The notes beneath the pieces are model-generated. The model worked only from the letters and a program-made list of their open reading frames with translations. It ran no database searches and was not told where the DNA came from. DNA of 64,000 nucleotides from Nitrososphaerota archaeon (lineage in GTDB: Archaea; Thermoproteota; Nitrososphaeria_A; Caldarchaeales; JAVZCJ01). Every line of letters starts with the position of its first letter. Position 1 is the stretch's first letter. The position numbers were made by a program, and so were the translations under genes. The DNA is taken from the NCBI GenBank assembly GCA_038874475.1, contig JAVZCJ010000009.1:1-64000 (forward strand), given 5' to 3'. Positions 8,100 through 16,991 of this stretch are shown here, piece after piece.

Positions 8100-8705
8100 T
8101 TATAATCTGATTGTTTCATTAATTTCTAATCCTTTTGAAGTGAAAACTAATATATCTATACCATTACCACTTGCAGCATCTCTTGAAATTGAAGCTTTTA
8201 TTGCTTTAATTGCTAAATCATATAATTCTTTTGGCTTCATATCCTTTCTATATTCTGCTTCTATTATTCCTATCGCTATTGCTGCTCCTGAACCTACACT
8301 TGCATAATCATCTTCTATTATTGACCCTAAAGGATCTAAAACAAATATATGTGCACCTTCGTCATCTATTCCTCCTATTATTGTTTCAGTTAAATAAGGG
8401 AAAAATCTGCTATTAAATAAATGATTAGATAAAATTTTGCTTACAGTTTGAACACTAGGTTCTCTACCTATTTCAAGTTTATACAAATTTATTAAAGCTA
8501 TCGCGTCTCTAATCAATATTTGCATATCCCCAATCATTCCTGCACAAGCAGCTCCAATTTTATCAGTTATTTGAAAAACTTTCTTTGCTTCTTTACTTAT
8601 AACAAAATATCCATAAGATACTCTTTTCTCTGATGCTAATACAACGCAATTTTCTCCTTTAATTCCAACTGTAGTTGCTCCTGGATAAGGATATTGAGTT
8701 GTCAA
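8100..8705 (-). CDS. psmB: Proteasome beta subunit, probably the non-catalytic type
   Basis: Beta subunit of the archaeal 20S proteasome. The N-terminus ends YPYPGATTVGIKG. Aligned on the VG pair, the position of catalytic Thr1 (G-TTT-VG in catalytic subunits) is Ala10. The other active-site residues are kept: E in LASEKR, K in EAKKVFQI and the SGNGID loop. From memory, Sulfolobus PsmB1 has a similar PATAIG start and is a structural, uncleaved subunit, so this is probably the PsmB1-like partner of a catalytic subunit elsewhere. The start is TTG, set by a strong Shine-Dalgarno site. Confidence 0.9.
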   Translation of the reverse strand: MTTQYPYPGATTVGIKGENCVVLASEKRVSYGYFVISKEAKKVFQITDKIGAACAGMIGDMQILIRDAIALINLYKLEIGREPSVQTVSKILSNHLFNSRFFPYLTETIIGGIDDEGAHIFVLDPLGSIIEDDYASVGSGAAIAIGIIEAEYRKDMKPKELYDLAIKAIKASISRDAASGNGIDILVFTSKGLEINETIRL

Positions 8706-8712
8706 ATTTATT

Positions 8713-8718
8713 ACCTCC
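8713..8718 (-). promoter_or_regulatory. Shine-Dalgarno site fixing the psmB TTG start
   Basis: On the minus strand, GGAGGT lies 7 nt before the TTG at 8703-8705 and supports this unusual start codon. It makes the pro-region only nine residues long. Confidence 0.6.
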
Positions 8719-8856
8719 TTTTATAAACTCTATTCCTTTTTATCTAGTTTTATTTCCATATTCCTTGATAATAAACATTACTCTTTTTTAAAATTATTAT
8801 TAATTTTTTAAAAAAATTAATATTCGTTTTTTATAATTTATGTTTTAATTTAGATA

Positions 8857-9681
8857 ATGAAGGGGCTTCTTTTGAATAATGGGCTTAATTTAATCGTTCT
8901 TATAAAGCAAGTTCCTGAAATAGATAAAGTAAAATTTGATATTGAAAAAGGTAGAATAGATAGAAGTTCTGCTAAAGGTGTAATAAATCCATTCGATTTA
9001 AATGCTATTGAAACTGCGGTTCAAATTAAGGAAAAAATTGGAGGTAATATAACAGCTATTAGTATGGGGCCTCCACAAGCAATATCTTCATTAAGAGAAG
9101 CTATTGCAAGAGGTGTTGATAAAGCTATTCTTCTTTCAGATAATAAATTTGCAGGTGCTGATACTTTAGCTACATCTTATACATTAGCATATGCTATTAA
9201 AAAAATTAGAAATTTTGATATTATAATATGCGGAGAAAAAACTGTAGATGGAGATACTGGTCAAGTTGGCGCTGAAGTTGCCGAACATCTTAATATTCCT
9301 CATGCTTCATATGTTTCTAAAATAATTGAATATAGTAAAGAAAATGTAATCGTTTTATCTGAAATGGGTTTATACAATTATATTATAAAACTTAAATTTC
9401 CATGTTTAATTTCTGTTACTAAAGATATTAATACACCAAGACTTCCAACTTTTAAAGATTTGATGAAAGCAAGAAAAGCTGAAATAGAAATATGGGATTC
9501 TAATTTTCTTTCAGATATCGCTGATATTAATAAATTTGGTATAGAAGGTTCGCCTACACGTGTTTTTAAAATTTCTATACCAAAAGAAGAAATTGGAAAA
9601 TGTAGAATATTTAGAGGAGAAACCGATGAAATTATCTCAGCTTTAATTGAAGAATTGGGAGGTATTCTTAAATTATGGTAA
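8857..9681 (+). CDS. etfB: Electron transfer flavoprotein beta subunit
   Basis: EtfB/FixA-family subunit. LNLIVLIKQVPE, NPFDLNAIETAV, SMGPPQA and the nucleotide-binding DGDTGQVGAEVAEHL are the family motifs. The 274 residues fit. With the overlapping etfA and the FAD-linked dehydrogenase that follows, it forms a three-gene operon in the order EtfB-EtfA-dehydrogenase, as in the flavin-bifurcating lactate dehydrogenase complex LctBCD of Acetobacterium (from memory). The first residues before LNLIV are longer than usual, so translation may begin a little downstream. It overlaps etfA by 7 nt. Confidence 0.92.
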   Translation: MKGLLLNNGLNLIVLIKQVPEIDKVKFDIEKGRIDRSSAKGVINPFDLNAIETAVQIKEKIGGNITAISMGPPQAISSLREAIARGVDKAILLSDNKFAGADTLATSYTLAYAIKKIRNFDIIICGEKTVDGDTGQVGAEVAEHLNIPHASYVSKIIEYSKENVIVLSEMGLYNYIIKLKFPCLISVTKDINTPRLPTFKDLMKARKAEIEIWDSNFLSDIADINKFGIEGSPTRVFKISIPKEEIGKCRIFRGETDEIISALIEELGGILKLW

Positions 9682-10679
9682 AAAATAATAGTATCTTTGT
9701 TTTATCAGAATTAATTGATGAAAAAATTCATCCAATTACTTATGAACTCTTAGGTAAAGGAAGAGAAATTGCTAATAAGCTTAATACGCATCTTTCTTCA
9801 ATTATTTTAGGTTATAATATTAAAGAATTAGCTAAAGAACTTATATATTATGGTTCTGATAAAGTATATGTATACGATCATCCTTTATTAAAAAATTTTA
9901 ATATTTTATTGTATAAACATAATATAGTTAAACTTATTTTAGAAGAAAAACCAAGTATTTTTTTAATTGGTGCAACACCTTTTGGTAGGTCTCTTGGTCC
10001 AAGAATTGCAGCAGCTCTTAATACTGGATTAACTGCTGATTGTATTGATCTTGATATAGATGATGAGGGAAATCTTATACAAATTAGGCCTGCTTTTAGT
10101 GGAAATATTATTGCTCATATAAAAACTAGTACTAAGCCACAAATGTGTACTATTAGATATAAAACTATGAAACCTGCGATTAAAGATAATAAAAGAATTG
10201 GAGAAATTATTAATAAAAATGTAGAAGTTTTAAATGATAATCGTATAGAAATTTTAGATATTAAAAAAGCTAGAGAAATTAATATATCTGATGCTGAAGT
10301 TATTGTTTCTGCTGGTAGAGGATTGAAAAAACCTGAAGATTTTTCAATGATAAAAGAACTTGCTGATTTATTAGGAGGAGTAGTAGGATCAAGTAGGCCT
10401 CTTGTTGATGAAGGATGGATATCAAAAGAACATCAAGTAGGTTTTAGTGGAAATACTGTTAAACCAAAGTTATATATTGCATGTGGAATATCCGGTTCTC
10501 CTCAGCATCTTTTTGGTATGAGAGATTCTGAAATTATTATAGCTATAAATATAGATCCTTCTGCACCAATATTTAGAATCGCAGATTATGGAATAATTGG
10601 AGATATATACAAGATTATTCCAAAATTAATTGAAGAAATTAAAAGGAGGTTAAAATCAAAGAATGAAAAATATAATTAA
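9675..10679 (+). CDS. etfA: Electron transfer flavoprotein alpha subunit
   Basis: EtfA/FixB-family FAD-carrying subunit. The C-terminal FAD domain is clear: GGVVGSSRPLVDEGW, HQVGFSGNTVKPKLYIACG, ISGSPQH and AINIDPSAPIF. The N-terminal domain has the TGLTADCIDL segment. At 334 residues there is no room for the N-terminal ferredoxin domain found in the Acetobacterium LctC subunit. The gene overlaps etfB by 7 nt and the dehydrogenase by 17 nt, indicating translational coupling and fixed stoichiometry. Confidence 0.93.
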   Translation: MVKNNSIFVLSELIDEKIHPITYELLGKGREIANKLNTHLSSIILGYNIKELAKELIYYGSDKVYVYDHPLLKNFNILLYKHNIVKLILEEKPSIFLIGATPFGRSLGPRIAAALNTGLTADCIDLDIDDEGNLIQIRPAFSGNIIAHIKTSTKPQMCTIRYKTMKPAIKDNKRIGEIINKNVEVLNDNRIEILDIKKAREINISDAEVIVSAGRGLKKPEDFSMIKELADLLGGVVGSSRPLVDEGWISKEHQVGFSGNTVKPKLYIACGISGSPQHLFGMRDSEIIIAINIDPSAPIFRIADYGIIGDIYKIIPKLIEEIKRRLKSKNEKYN

Positions 10680-12042
10680 AGAAATTGAAAAAATTGTTGG
10701 TAATGAATGGGTTATTAAAGAAAAAGAGAAAATGCTTAATTATATTTTTGATGAAACACCTTTACCAATCAGACCGAAACCATCTGAAAATATAATTCTT
10801 GTTAAACCTAAAAGTACAGAAGAAATTTCTCAAATTCTTAAATTAGCTAATCAAGAAAAAATTCCAGTTTATCCTAGAGGAGGAGGTACTGGTCTTGTTG
10901 GAGGATGTATCCCAACTAAAGATGGAATAATTTTATCTCTTGAAAGAATGGATAATATTGAAATAGATAAAGATAATCTTATGGCAATAGCAGAAGCTGG
11001 AGCAACTCTTGGAAAACTTTTATCAATTAGTGAATCCTCTGGATTATTTTTTCCACCTCATCCAGGAGATGAAGGAGCTCAAATAGGTGGATTGATAGCT
11101 TGTAATGCAGCAGGTGCAAGAACTGTAAAATACGGTCCAATAAGAAATTTTGTAAAAGGGATAGAAGTTGTATTACCTAGTGGTGAAGTATTAAAAATCG
11201 GTGGTAAACTTCTTAAGAATAATTTTAGTTACGATTTAATGGATTTAATAATTGGAAGTGAAGGAACATTAGCAATTATTACAAAAGCAATAATAAGACT
11301 TTATCCTCCACCTAAAGCTATTTTAACTCTTATTGTTCCATATGAAAATAGGCATGATGCTATAAATTCTGTTCCTAAAATATTACAAGAAGGGATAATT
11401 CCTCTTGCTATAGAATATGTTGAAAAAGATGTTATAGAAATTTCTGCTAAGCATATAAATAAGAAATGGCCTATTGAAGAAGGGATGGCTTATTTAATAA
11501 TAATTGTTGATGGAATGAGTGAAGAAGAAGTTTATGGAGAATGTGAAAAAATAGTTGAAATATGCAAAAGCTTTAATTCACTTGAACCAATTGTAGCAAC
11601 ATCTAAAGAAGAACAAAAAAATATTCTTGATATAAGAAGCAATATATATACTGCTTTAAAACCAAATACTGCAGACATACTTGATGTTACTGTTCCACCA
11701 TCTAGCATAGGTAAATTGATGGATATTGTTGATAATATTGCTAAAAAATTTTCTACATACTTGCCTACTTTTGGGCATGCTGCTGATGGTAATCTTCATG
11801 TGCATATTATGATGGATAAAATTGATGAAATAGATAATATTAGAAATGAAATATATATTGCTACATTAGAGCTAGAAGGAACAATAACTGGAGAACATGG
11901 AATTGGTGAAGCTAGAATAAAATATATTCATAATTTTATGGATAAAAAACAATATGAAATTATGCTTAAAATAAAGGAGATATTCGACCCAAATAATATT
12001 TTAAATCCAGGAAAAAGAATCCCCCTTTTCAGACAATCTTAA
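10663..12042 (+). CDS. FAD-linked oxidase, glycolate oxidase GlcD / D-lactate dehydrogenase type
   Basis: Oxidises a 2-hydroxy acid, most likely D-lactate or glycolate, passing electrons to the adjacent Etf. The VAO-fold FAD-binding loop is PRGGGTGLVGGC, then HPGDEGAQIGGLIACNAAGA. The C-terminal substrate domain carries GHAADGNLHVHIM and the GEHGIGEARIKYI motif, ending in the usual FDPNNILNPGK. The length of 459 is typical. It starts inside etfA. Alternatives are D-2-hydroxyglutarate or other 2-hydroxyacid dehydrogenases of the same family. Confidence 0.9.
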   Translation: MKNIIKEIEKIVGNEWVIKEKEKMLNYIFDETPLPIRPKPSENIILVKPKSTEEISQILKLANQEKIPVYPRGGGTGLVGGCIPTKDGIILSLERMDNIEIDKDNLMAIAEAGATLGKLLSISESSGLFFPPHPGDEGAQIGGLIACNAAGARTVKYGPIRNFVKGIEVVLPSGEVLKIGGKLLKNNFSYDLMDLIIGSEGTLAIITKAIIRLYPPPKAILTLIVPYENRHDAINSVPKILQEGIIPLAIEYVEKDVIEISAKHINKKWPIEEGMAYLIIIVDGMSEEEVYGECEKIVEICKSFNSLEPIVATSKEEQKNILDIRSNIYTALKPNTADILDVTVPPSSIGKLMDIVDNIAKKFSTYLPTFGHAADGNLHVHIMMDKIDEIDNIRNEIYIATLELEGTITGEHGIGEARIKYIHNFMDKKQYEIMLKIKEIFDPNNILNPGKRIPLFRQS

Positions 12043-12057
12043 ACATAAAAATAAGCG

Positions 12058-12076
12058 TAAGACCTTTTAAGTCTTA
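12058..12076 (+). terminator. Short hairpin after the etf-glcD operon
   Basis: TAAGAC and GTCTTA form a 6 bp stem with a 7 nt loop, 16 nt after the glcD stop, followed by AT-rich sequence. It is weak and could be chance in such AT-rich DNA. Confidence 0.3.
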
Positions 12077-12138
12077 AAGTTTATAATCTTAATAGAAATA
12101 TATATATAAAATAAAGTATATTATATTGTACGGTTTTA

Positions 12139-13098
12139 GTGTTGGAAAAAAAATCTAAAGGAAAAATAAGTCCTTCCTTAATTATTGCTATTATTATTAT
12201 AATAATTCTATTAGCTATTTTAGTATATTATGAAATCCTTCCTATACCCTTACCCAGAGCAACTACAACTGTTATAACTACTGTTCCAGCAACTGAAACT
12301 ACAGCTCTAACTACTACTCCAACTATTGAAACTACTACAACACCAACTACAACTATTCCAGCTACAGAAACTACTACAGTTTCTACTACTGAAACTGCAT
12401 CTCCAACTACTGTTGTAACTCCAGTTCCTACCATTGAAACTACTGAAACTACAGTTCCAATTACAGAATCTACTGTTGAGACAACATCTCCAACTCCCAC
12501 ACCTACTACTACAACTATTGAAACTACACCTACAATTACAATACCTACTCCACGTATTACTCTTCCAACCATAGTTATCGATACTGAATTAAAAATTATT
12601 CATGCAGTCGTTACTAGATATAAAACTAGTACTTTTTATGGCACAGGTGTTACTATTATAACAGCCCCTACTAAAACTATCACTAGAACTAATGCTAGAA
12701 CTACTGTTACTAAATTTACAACCATCGATAAAACTACTGTTACTAAATTTTTCTGGCTTGCTTCGCCTACTACTACCACCATAACTACCACTACAACTAC
12801 TACCACATTTACTACTGTTACTGTTCCAACTAATGTGGTAATTATTACTACTACAATTTCAACTACTAGAATTTCAACTATTATTACTACTGCTACAACT
12901 ATAAGAATTTATACTACAACTATTACTTCCACTTCTATCCCGTACATATTTAGGGATAAAACGATCGATAAAATTACTATTACTAAAACTACTGCTAAAA
13001 CTACCACCACTATGTCTCTTCCAGAAATTTTTACAACCACCACTACTAAAATAATTATTACTACTACAACTACTACTCGCACTAGGTTTGTTCATTAA
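12139..13098 (+). CDS. Membrane-anchored, threonine-rich mucin-like surface protein
   Basis: Residues 1-12 are basic, then comes a strongly hydrophobic segment (about residues 13-32, SLIIAIIIIIILLAILVYY). The remaining 285 residues are dominated by threonine, with Pro, Ile, Val and Ser. Charge is split: from about residue 45 to 150 the only frequent charged residue is Glu, mostly in ET units; from about 165 to the end it is Lys and Arg (TKT, TRT, IDKT units). No globular domain is seen. Such stalks are usually heavily O-glycosylated outside the cell. The start is GTG. The next gene also encodes a secreted protein with a Thr-rich stalk. Confidence 0.75.
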   Translation: MLEKKSKGKISPSLIIAIIIIIILLAILVYYEILPIPLPRATTTVITTVPATETTALTTTPTIETTTTPTTTIPATETTTVSTTETASPTTVVTPVPTIETTETTVPITESTVETTSPTPTPTTTTIETTPTITIPTPRITLPTIVIDTELKIIHAVVTRYKTSTFYGTGVTIITAPTKTITRTNARTTVTKFTTIDKTTVTKFFWLASPTTTTITTTTTTTTFTTVTVPTNVVIITTTISTTRISTIITTATTIRIYTTTITSTSIPYIFRDKTIDKITITKTTAKTTTTMSLPEIFTTTTTKIIITTTTTTRTRFVH

Positions 13099-13242
13099 AA
13101 ATTAAATATTGCTTCCAAAGAATACGTATAAATTTAAAAATTTAGATAATGTTAAATAGAGGAAATATTCGATCCAGAAAAATTTTCTTTTTTAATAATA
13201 TAAATAAAAATTTAAATTCTAAGATTATTTTTTTAATTTAAA

Positions 13243-14361
13243 ATGTATGAGAAGAAAATATTATTCTTAATTTCGTTAATTCTTATTGTACTATCCTTTT
13301 ACATAGAAGTAAGTATTGCTGCTTTTTCTGAACCAATCTATTATAAACTCCCTTCTTCGGAATATTCTCCAAGCAATATTTATGCTTTTAATGATGAAAA
13401 AATATGGATGATAATACCTAGAATTTCAAAAATTGGTTGCTTAAATCCTAAATTAAGTAGTATTTCACTATATGATTTATTAAAAGATTCCATTCCAAAC
13501 GATATCACAATAGTTGGAGAAAATATGTTCTTAATTTTTTCAGGAAAAACTTTCTTAACATTATTTTCTCTTAATAAATTTAATTTTTCTTTTTATGAGC
13601 TTAATTATGAACCAATAGATTTAGCTTCATATAAAGATGGAGTATGGATTACTTTACCAGATATAAATGAAATAGTATTTTTCTCTCTTTCTTCAAAAGA
13701 AATTTCTAAAAGAATTAAATGCTCAACTTTATCAACTAAGAATGTTTTAACTATAAGCTCAAATTATTTATGGGCTATATTAGATACAAGATATCAAATA
13801 GCTAGAATTTCTCTTAATTCCTATGAAATAAAAATTTTAAATTTAAGCAGTAATGCTTTACTTTTATCTTCATCAATAAATGATGAAATATGGATTTTTA
13901 ATGAAAAAAATGAAATATTAAAAATTGATCAAAATGGAAAAATTGTTTATAAAACATTTTTGGGAGAAGGAGCAATTTTAATTAATGAATTAGCTTCTTC
14001 TCAAGATGGTTCATTATGGTATATAGATATTGGAAGAAAAAGAATAGGACATATAACTAATGATGGAAAAAAGGAAGAAATGCTTGTTAAGGATATTTCT
14101 ATAAGAGCTTTTTCTTTAAGTCCAAGCAATAAATTATGGTTTATAGATGAAAAAAATAATCAAATTGGATTTGTAGAATATATCAAAGAATCTATTAGTG
14201 AAACTACTTCAATAATTACTGAAGAACAAACAACTTTTACAAGTGTAACTACTACTTCTATTTCTCCAATGATTTTTACAGAATTGCTTTTTGGAATTTT
14301 ATTAATATTTCCAATAGTTATATTATTAATTAAAAAATTTTCTAAAAAAAGAAGAAGATAA
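13243..14361 (+). CDS. Secreted, C-terminally anchored beta-propeller-like protein
   Basis: Signal peptide or N-terminal anchor at residues 4-28, then about 280 residues of repeated four-stranded units with patterns such as IWMIIPRISKIGCL, VWITLPDINEIVFF, LWYIDIGRKRIGHI and LWFIDEKNNQIGFVE. These resemble the blades of virginiamycin-B-lyase/NHL-type propellers. A Ser/Thr-rich linker (about 315-335) leads to a transmembrane helix and a KKFSKKRRR tail, so the protein faces outward and is membrane-held. The catalytic role is unknown; ligand or partner binding is more likely than enzymatic activity. It follows the Thr-rich protein after a 144 bp gap. Confidence 0.7.
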   Translation: MYEKKILFLISLILIVLSFYIEVSIAAFSEPIYYKLPSSEYSPSNIYAFNDEKIWMIIPRISKIGCLNPKLSSISLYDLLKDSIPNDITIVGENMFLIFSGKTFLTLFSLNKFNFSFYELNYEPIDLASYKDGVWITLPDINEIVFFSLSSKEISKRIKCSTLSTKNVLTISSNYLWAILDTRYQIARISLNSYEIKILNLSSNALLLSSSINDEIWIFNEKNEILKIDQNGKIVYKTFLGEGAILINELASSQDGSLWYIDIGRKRIGHITNDGKKEEMLVKDISIRAFSLSPSNKLWFIDEKNNQIGFVEYIKESISETTSIITEEQTTFTSVTTTSISPMIFTELLFGILLIFPIVILLIKKFSKKRRR

Positions 14362-14408
14362 ATTTTTGAATAAAGAATATAAATTATTAGATCTTTATTT
14401 AAATAAAA

Positions 14409-15023
14409 ATGAATGACTTTGAAATAAAGAAAATTAAACAAAAATTAAGAGAAGAAATATGGAAAAAAATGGAAAAAAATGGTATAGCAATATTCCCAGG
14501 TGCTTATGGCAGAATTCCTAATTTTATTGGAAGTGATAAAGCTGCTGAAAAAGTTCGTGAATTGGAAGAATGGAAAAAAGCAAAAATTGTATTTTCAAAT
14601 CCAGATTCAGCTCAAAAAAAGATTAGAGAATTTGCATTAAAAGATGGAAAATTGTTAATAATGGCTTCACCTAGATTAAAACATGGTTATATAAAAATTG
14701 ATCCTAATAAAGTAAAAGGAAAAGAAAGTTTTGCTTCTACAATAAAAGGAGCTTTTAAATATGGTGAAATCTTAAAAGAATTACAAAAACCTGATTTAAT
14801 TATTACTGGTTGTGTAGCTGTTGATCCATTAACTGGCTATAGATTAGGAAAAGGACATGCTTATGGAGATAAAGAAATAAGAATAATGAAAGACAATTTT
14901 GGAGAATTGCCAGTAATTACAACTGTACATGATATGCAAATTGTCAATTCAATTCCTTATGAAAAACATGATGAAAAAGTTAGTATAATAGTAACGCCCA
15001 CAAGAATAATTAGGATCAAATAG
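14409..15023 (+). CDS. 5-formyltetrahydrofolate cyclo-ligase family protein
   Basis: The N-terminus LREEIWKKMEKNGIAIFPG, with GRIPNFIGSDKAAEKV and later ASPRL and the C-terminal TGCVAVDPLTGYRLGKGHAYGD, matches the archaeal branch of the 5-formyl-THF cyclo-ligase family, including the glycine-rich GKGxGYGD-type ATP-binding motif (here GKGHAYGD). It would convert 5-formyl- to 5,10-methenyl-tetrahydro(methano)pterin or folate using ATP. The length of 204 is usual. A TATA-like element precedes it and the upstream gene ends 47 nt before. Assignment to the family is good; the pterin substrate in this organism is uncertain. Confidence 0.83.
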   Translation: MNDFEIKKIKQKLREEIWKKMEKNGIAIFPGAYGRIPNFIGSDKAAEKVRELEEWKKAKIVFSNPDSAQKKIREFALKDGKLLIMASPRLKHGYIKIDPNKVKGKESFASTIKGAFKYGEILKELQKPDLIITGCVAVDPLTGYRLGKGHAYGDKEIRIMKDNFGELPVITTVHDMQIVNSIPYEKHDEKVSIIVTPTRIIRIK

Positions 15024-15057
15024 TAAAATTTTAATTTTATTTATTTTTAAAATTCTT

Positions 15058-15663
15058 TTATTCATAAGATATTCCTTTATATTCATCAATTGTTATTAAT
15101 CCACTTTTATAAAATTCCTTGATAACTTTCTTACTTGTAGTTAAACTATGTAAATTCACATTTATTTTCTCTAAATTTCTTTTTGCACTTTCTTCTCTAT
15201 CTATTAAAACTAAAGCATCAGTAACTATTCCACCTTCAGACCTTATAATTTCTGTTGTTGAAATTAATGTATTTCCAGTTGATGAAAAATCATCTATTAA
15301 TAACACACTTGAACCTGCTTTTAATATTCCTTCTATAATCCTTTCTCTATCATGTCTTTCTTTCTTTTTAATATATATAAGTGGTTTATTTAATTTATAT
15401 GCACATACTGATGCAAATGTTAAACCAGCTAAAGGTATTCCGCATAAATATTTTTGTTCTAATAATTTTTTATTTCTTTTTATTAATTCAATGAGTATTT
15501 CTATAATTTTTGAAAAAGAAGATGGATCACTTAAAACTAAGTTTATATCTATATAATATGGAGAAAGCATTCCAGATGAAAGTTTAAATGTACCAATTTT
15601 TAAAGCATTTAGCTTCATTAATATTTTAATGAAAGCATCTTCTATATCTCCCTTTTCAAACAT
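15058..15663 (-). CDS. pyrE: Orotate phosphoribosyltransferase
   Basis: Adds the ribose-phosphate of PRPP to orotate in de novo UMP synthesis. FKLSSGMLSPYYIDI near the N-terminus is the orotate-binding start. CGIPLAGLTFAS and KKKERHDRERIIEG form the catalytic loop. VLLIDDFSSTGNTL is the PRPP-binding signature. The 201 residues fit. It is convergent with the cyclo-ligase gene and divergent from the LarA-like gene. No other pyrimidine genes lie nearby. Confidence 0.92.
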   Translation of the reverse strand: MFEKGDIEDAFIKILMKLNALKIGTFKLSSGMLSPYYIDINLVLSDPSSFSKIIEILIELIKRNKKLLEQKYLCGIPLAGLTFASVCAYKLNKPLIYIKKKERHDRERIIEGILKAGSSVLLIDDFSSTGNTLISTTEIIRSEGGIVTDALVLIDREESAKRNLEKINVNLHSLTTSKKVIKEFYKSGLITIDEYKGISYE

Positions 15664-15761
15664 ATGCTTTTAATATAAAAAAATACTTATTTAAACCTTA
15701 TTAAAAATCTCTTTAATTGTAAATTTAAAAACTAGTTCTTTATTTTCTTTTTGATAAATGC

Positions 15762-16991
15762 ATGGTTGAAATCTGGTTAAAATATGGAAATACAGAAATA
15801 TTTTTTGAATCAGAAAATTTCCAAGTTTTTCAACCTAAAAACTACCCACCTTTACCGAATATGAATGAAGCTTTTCAAGAAATTATTAAAAAATTGATAG
15901 ATGATTACCTTTTAAAAAAAGATGAAAAAATCGTATTTGTTATTGATGATAAAGGTTTCCCTGAATCAATAAAACTTTTTGTAAATCGTTTAATTGAAGA
16001 ATTGCGTTCATTAAAATTAAATGATAAAAATATAATTTTTTTAATTGCTTCTAGAAATGGAAAAGAATTAAAAAGTAAAGATTTATACAATATATTTAAT
16101 AAAGAAGCAATTAATAATTATAAAATAATATGTCACAATCCTTTAAAGAATGAATTTGAATTTATTGGAAAAACAAGTTTTGGAACAAATGTTTATTTAA
16201 ATAAAATATTTACTGAAGCAGATATAAAGATTCTTTTAGGTAATATTTTAATTAATCCACTTATTGGATATTCTAGTATTGGAGAAACAATAATTCCTGG
16301 AATAGCTAAAGAAGAAACTATAAAACAAAATTTTTCATTAATATTAGAAAATAAAGAATCAAAAAAATTTAGTGAATATTCAATACATAAAGATTCTTTA
16401 GAAGCTGCAAAATTTTCCGGGATAGACTTTTCAATTTATTTTTTGTTAAATTCAAATAATGAAATTTCAGCAATATTTTCAGGAAGTATAGAAGATATTA
16501 GTGAAAAATCAATAAATTTATTAAATGAAATTTATAATTTAAAAATTAATGAAAAAGCAGATATAGTTGTAGCTTCTTTAGGAGGCTTTCCATATGATAA
16601 AACTTTTGAAAATGCATGTAATTGCTTAATTAATTTATTAAATATTCTTTCTGAAAAAGGAGTTTTAATAATTGTTTCAGAATGTAGAAAAGGCTTAGGA
16701 AGTATAGTTTTTTCTTCTTTCTTAGAAAAAGATTCTAAAGAAATTTATGAAAAATTAAAACAAGAACCTAGGATTGAAATATATAGAGCATATATATTAA
16801 AGAAATTTTTAGAGGATTTTAAAATGGCAATTATTTCCATTATACCAAAATCTATTATTTCTGAATTATTAAAAATAAAATCTTATGATAATATTTCAGA
16901 AGCATTAACTTATGCTTTTAGAATTGTTGGGAAAAACTCTAAATTATTTGTAATCCCTGAGTGTTATAAAACAATTTTTAAAGAAGTATAG
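15762..16991 (+). CDS. LarA-like (DUF2088) protein lacking lactate-racemase cofactor residues
   Basis: A 409-residue protein with the layout of nickel-pincer lactate racemase LarA: an N-terminal DD-x-x-x-P segment (IDDKGFPES, where LarA has D-x-TRP), a HN motif at 125, then GYSSIGETIIPGI at 169-181. In LarA this last segment reads GxSGGxK-x-x-PGI after a PH pair. Here the cofactor-anchoring Lys is Glu175, the GG is missing and the preceding His is lost. It is therefore probably not a lactate racemase. It may be a divergent or repurposed member, or bind another cofactor. Its 3' end overlaps the convergent protease gene by 14 bp. Confidence 0.6.
   Translation: MVEIWLKYGNTEIFFESENFQVFQPKNYPPLPNMNEAFQEIIKKLIDDYLLKKDEKIVFVIDDKGFPESIKLFVNRLIEELRSLKLNDKNIIFLIASRNGKELKSKDLYNIFNKEAINNYKIICHNPLKNEFEFIGKTSFGTNVYLNKIFTEADIKILLGNILINPLIGYSSIGETIIPGIAKEETIKQNFSLILENKESKKFSEYSIHKDSLEAAKFSGIDFSIYFLLNSNNEISAIFSGSIEDISEKSINLLNEIYNLKINEKADIVVASLGGFPYDKTFENACNCLINLLNILSEKGVLIIVSECRKGLGSIVFSSFLEKDSKEIYEKLKQEPRIEIYRAYILKKFLEDFKMAIISIIPKSIISELLKIKSYDNISEALTYAFRIVGKNSKLFVIPECYKTIFKEV

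Noticed and set aside
12228-12572. Minus-strand frame encoding a Val/Gly-rich protein
   Set aside because: It is the reverse complement of the repetitive Thr codons of the surface protein (ACT/ACA giving AGT/TGT).
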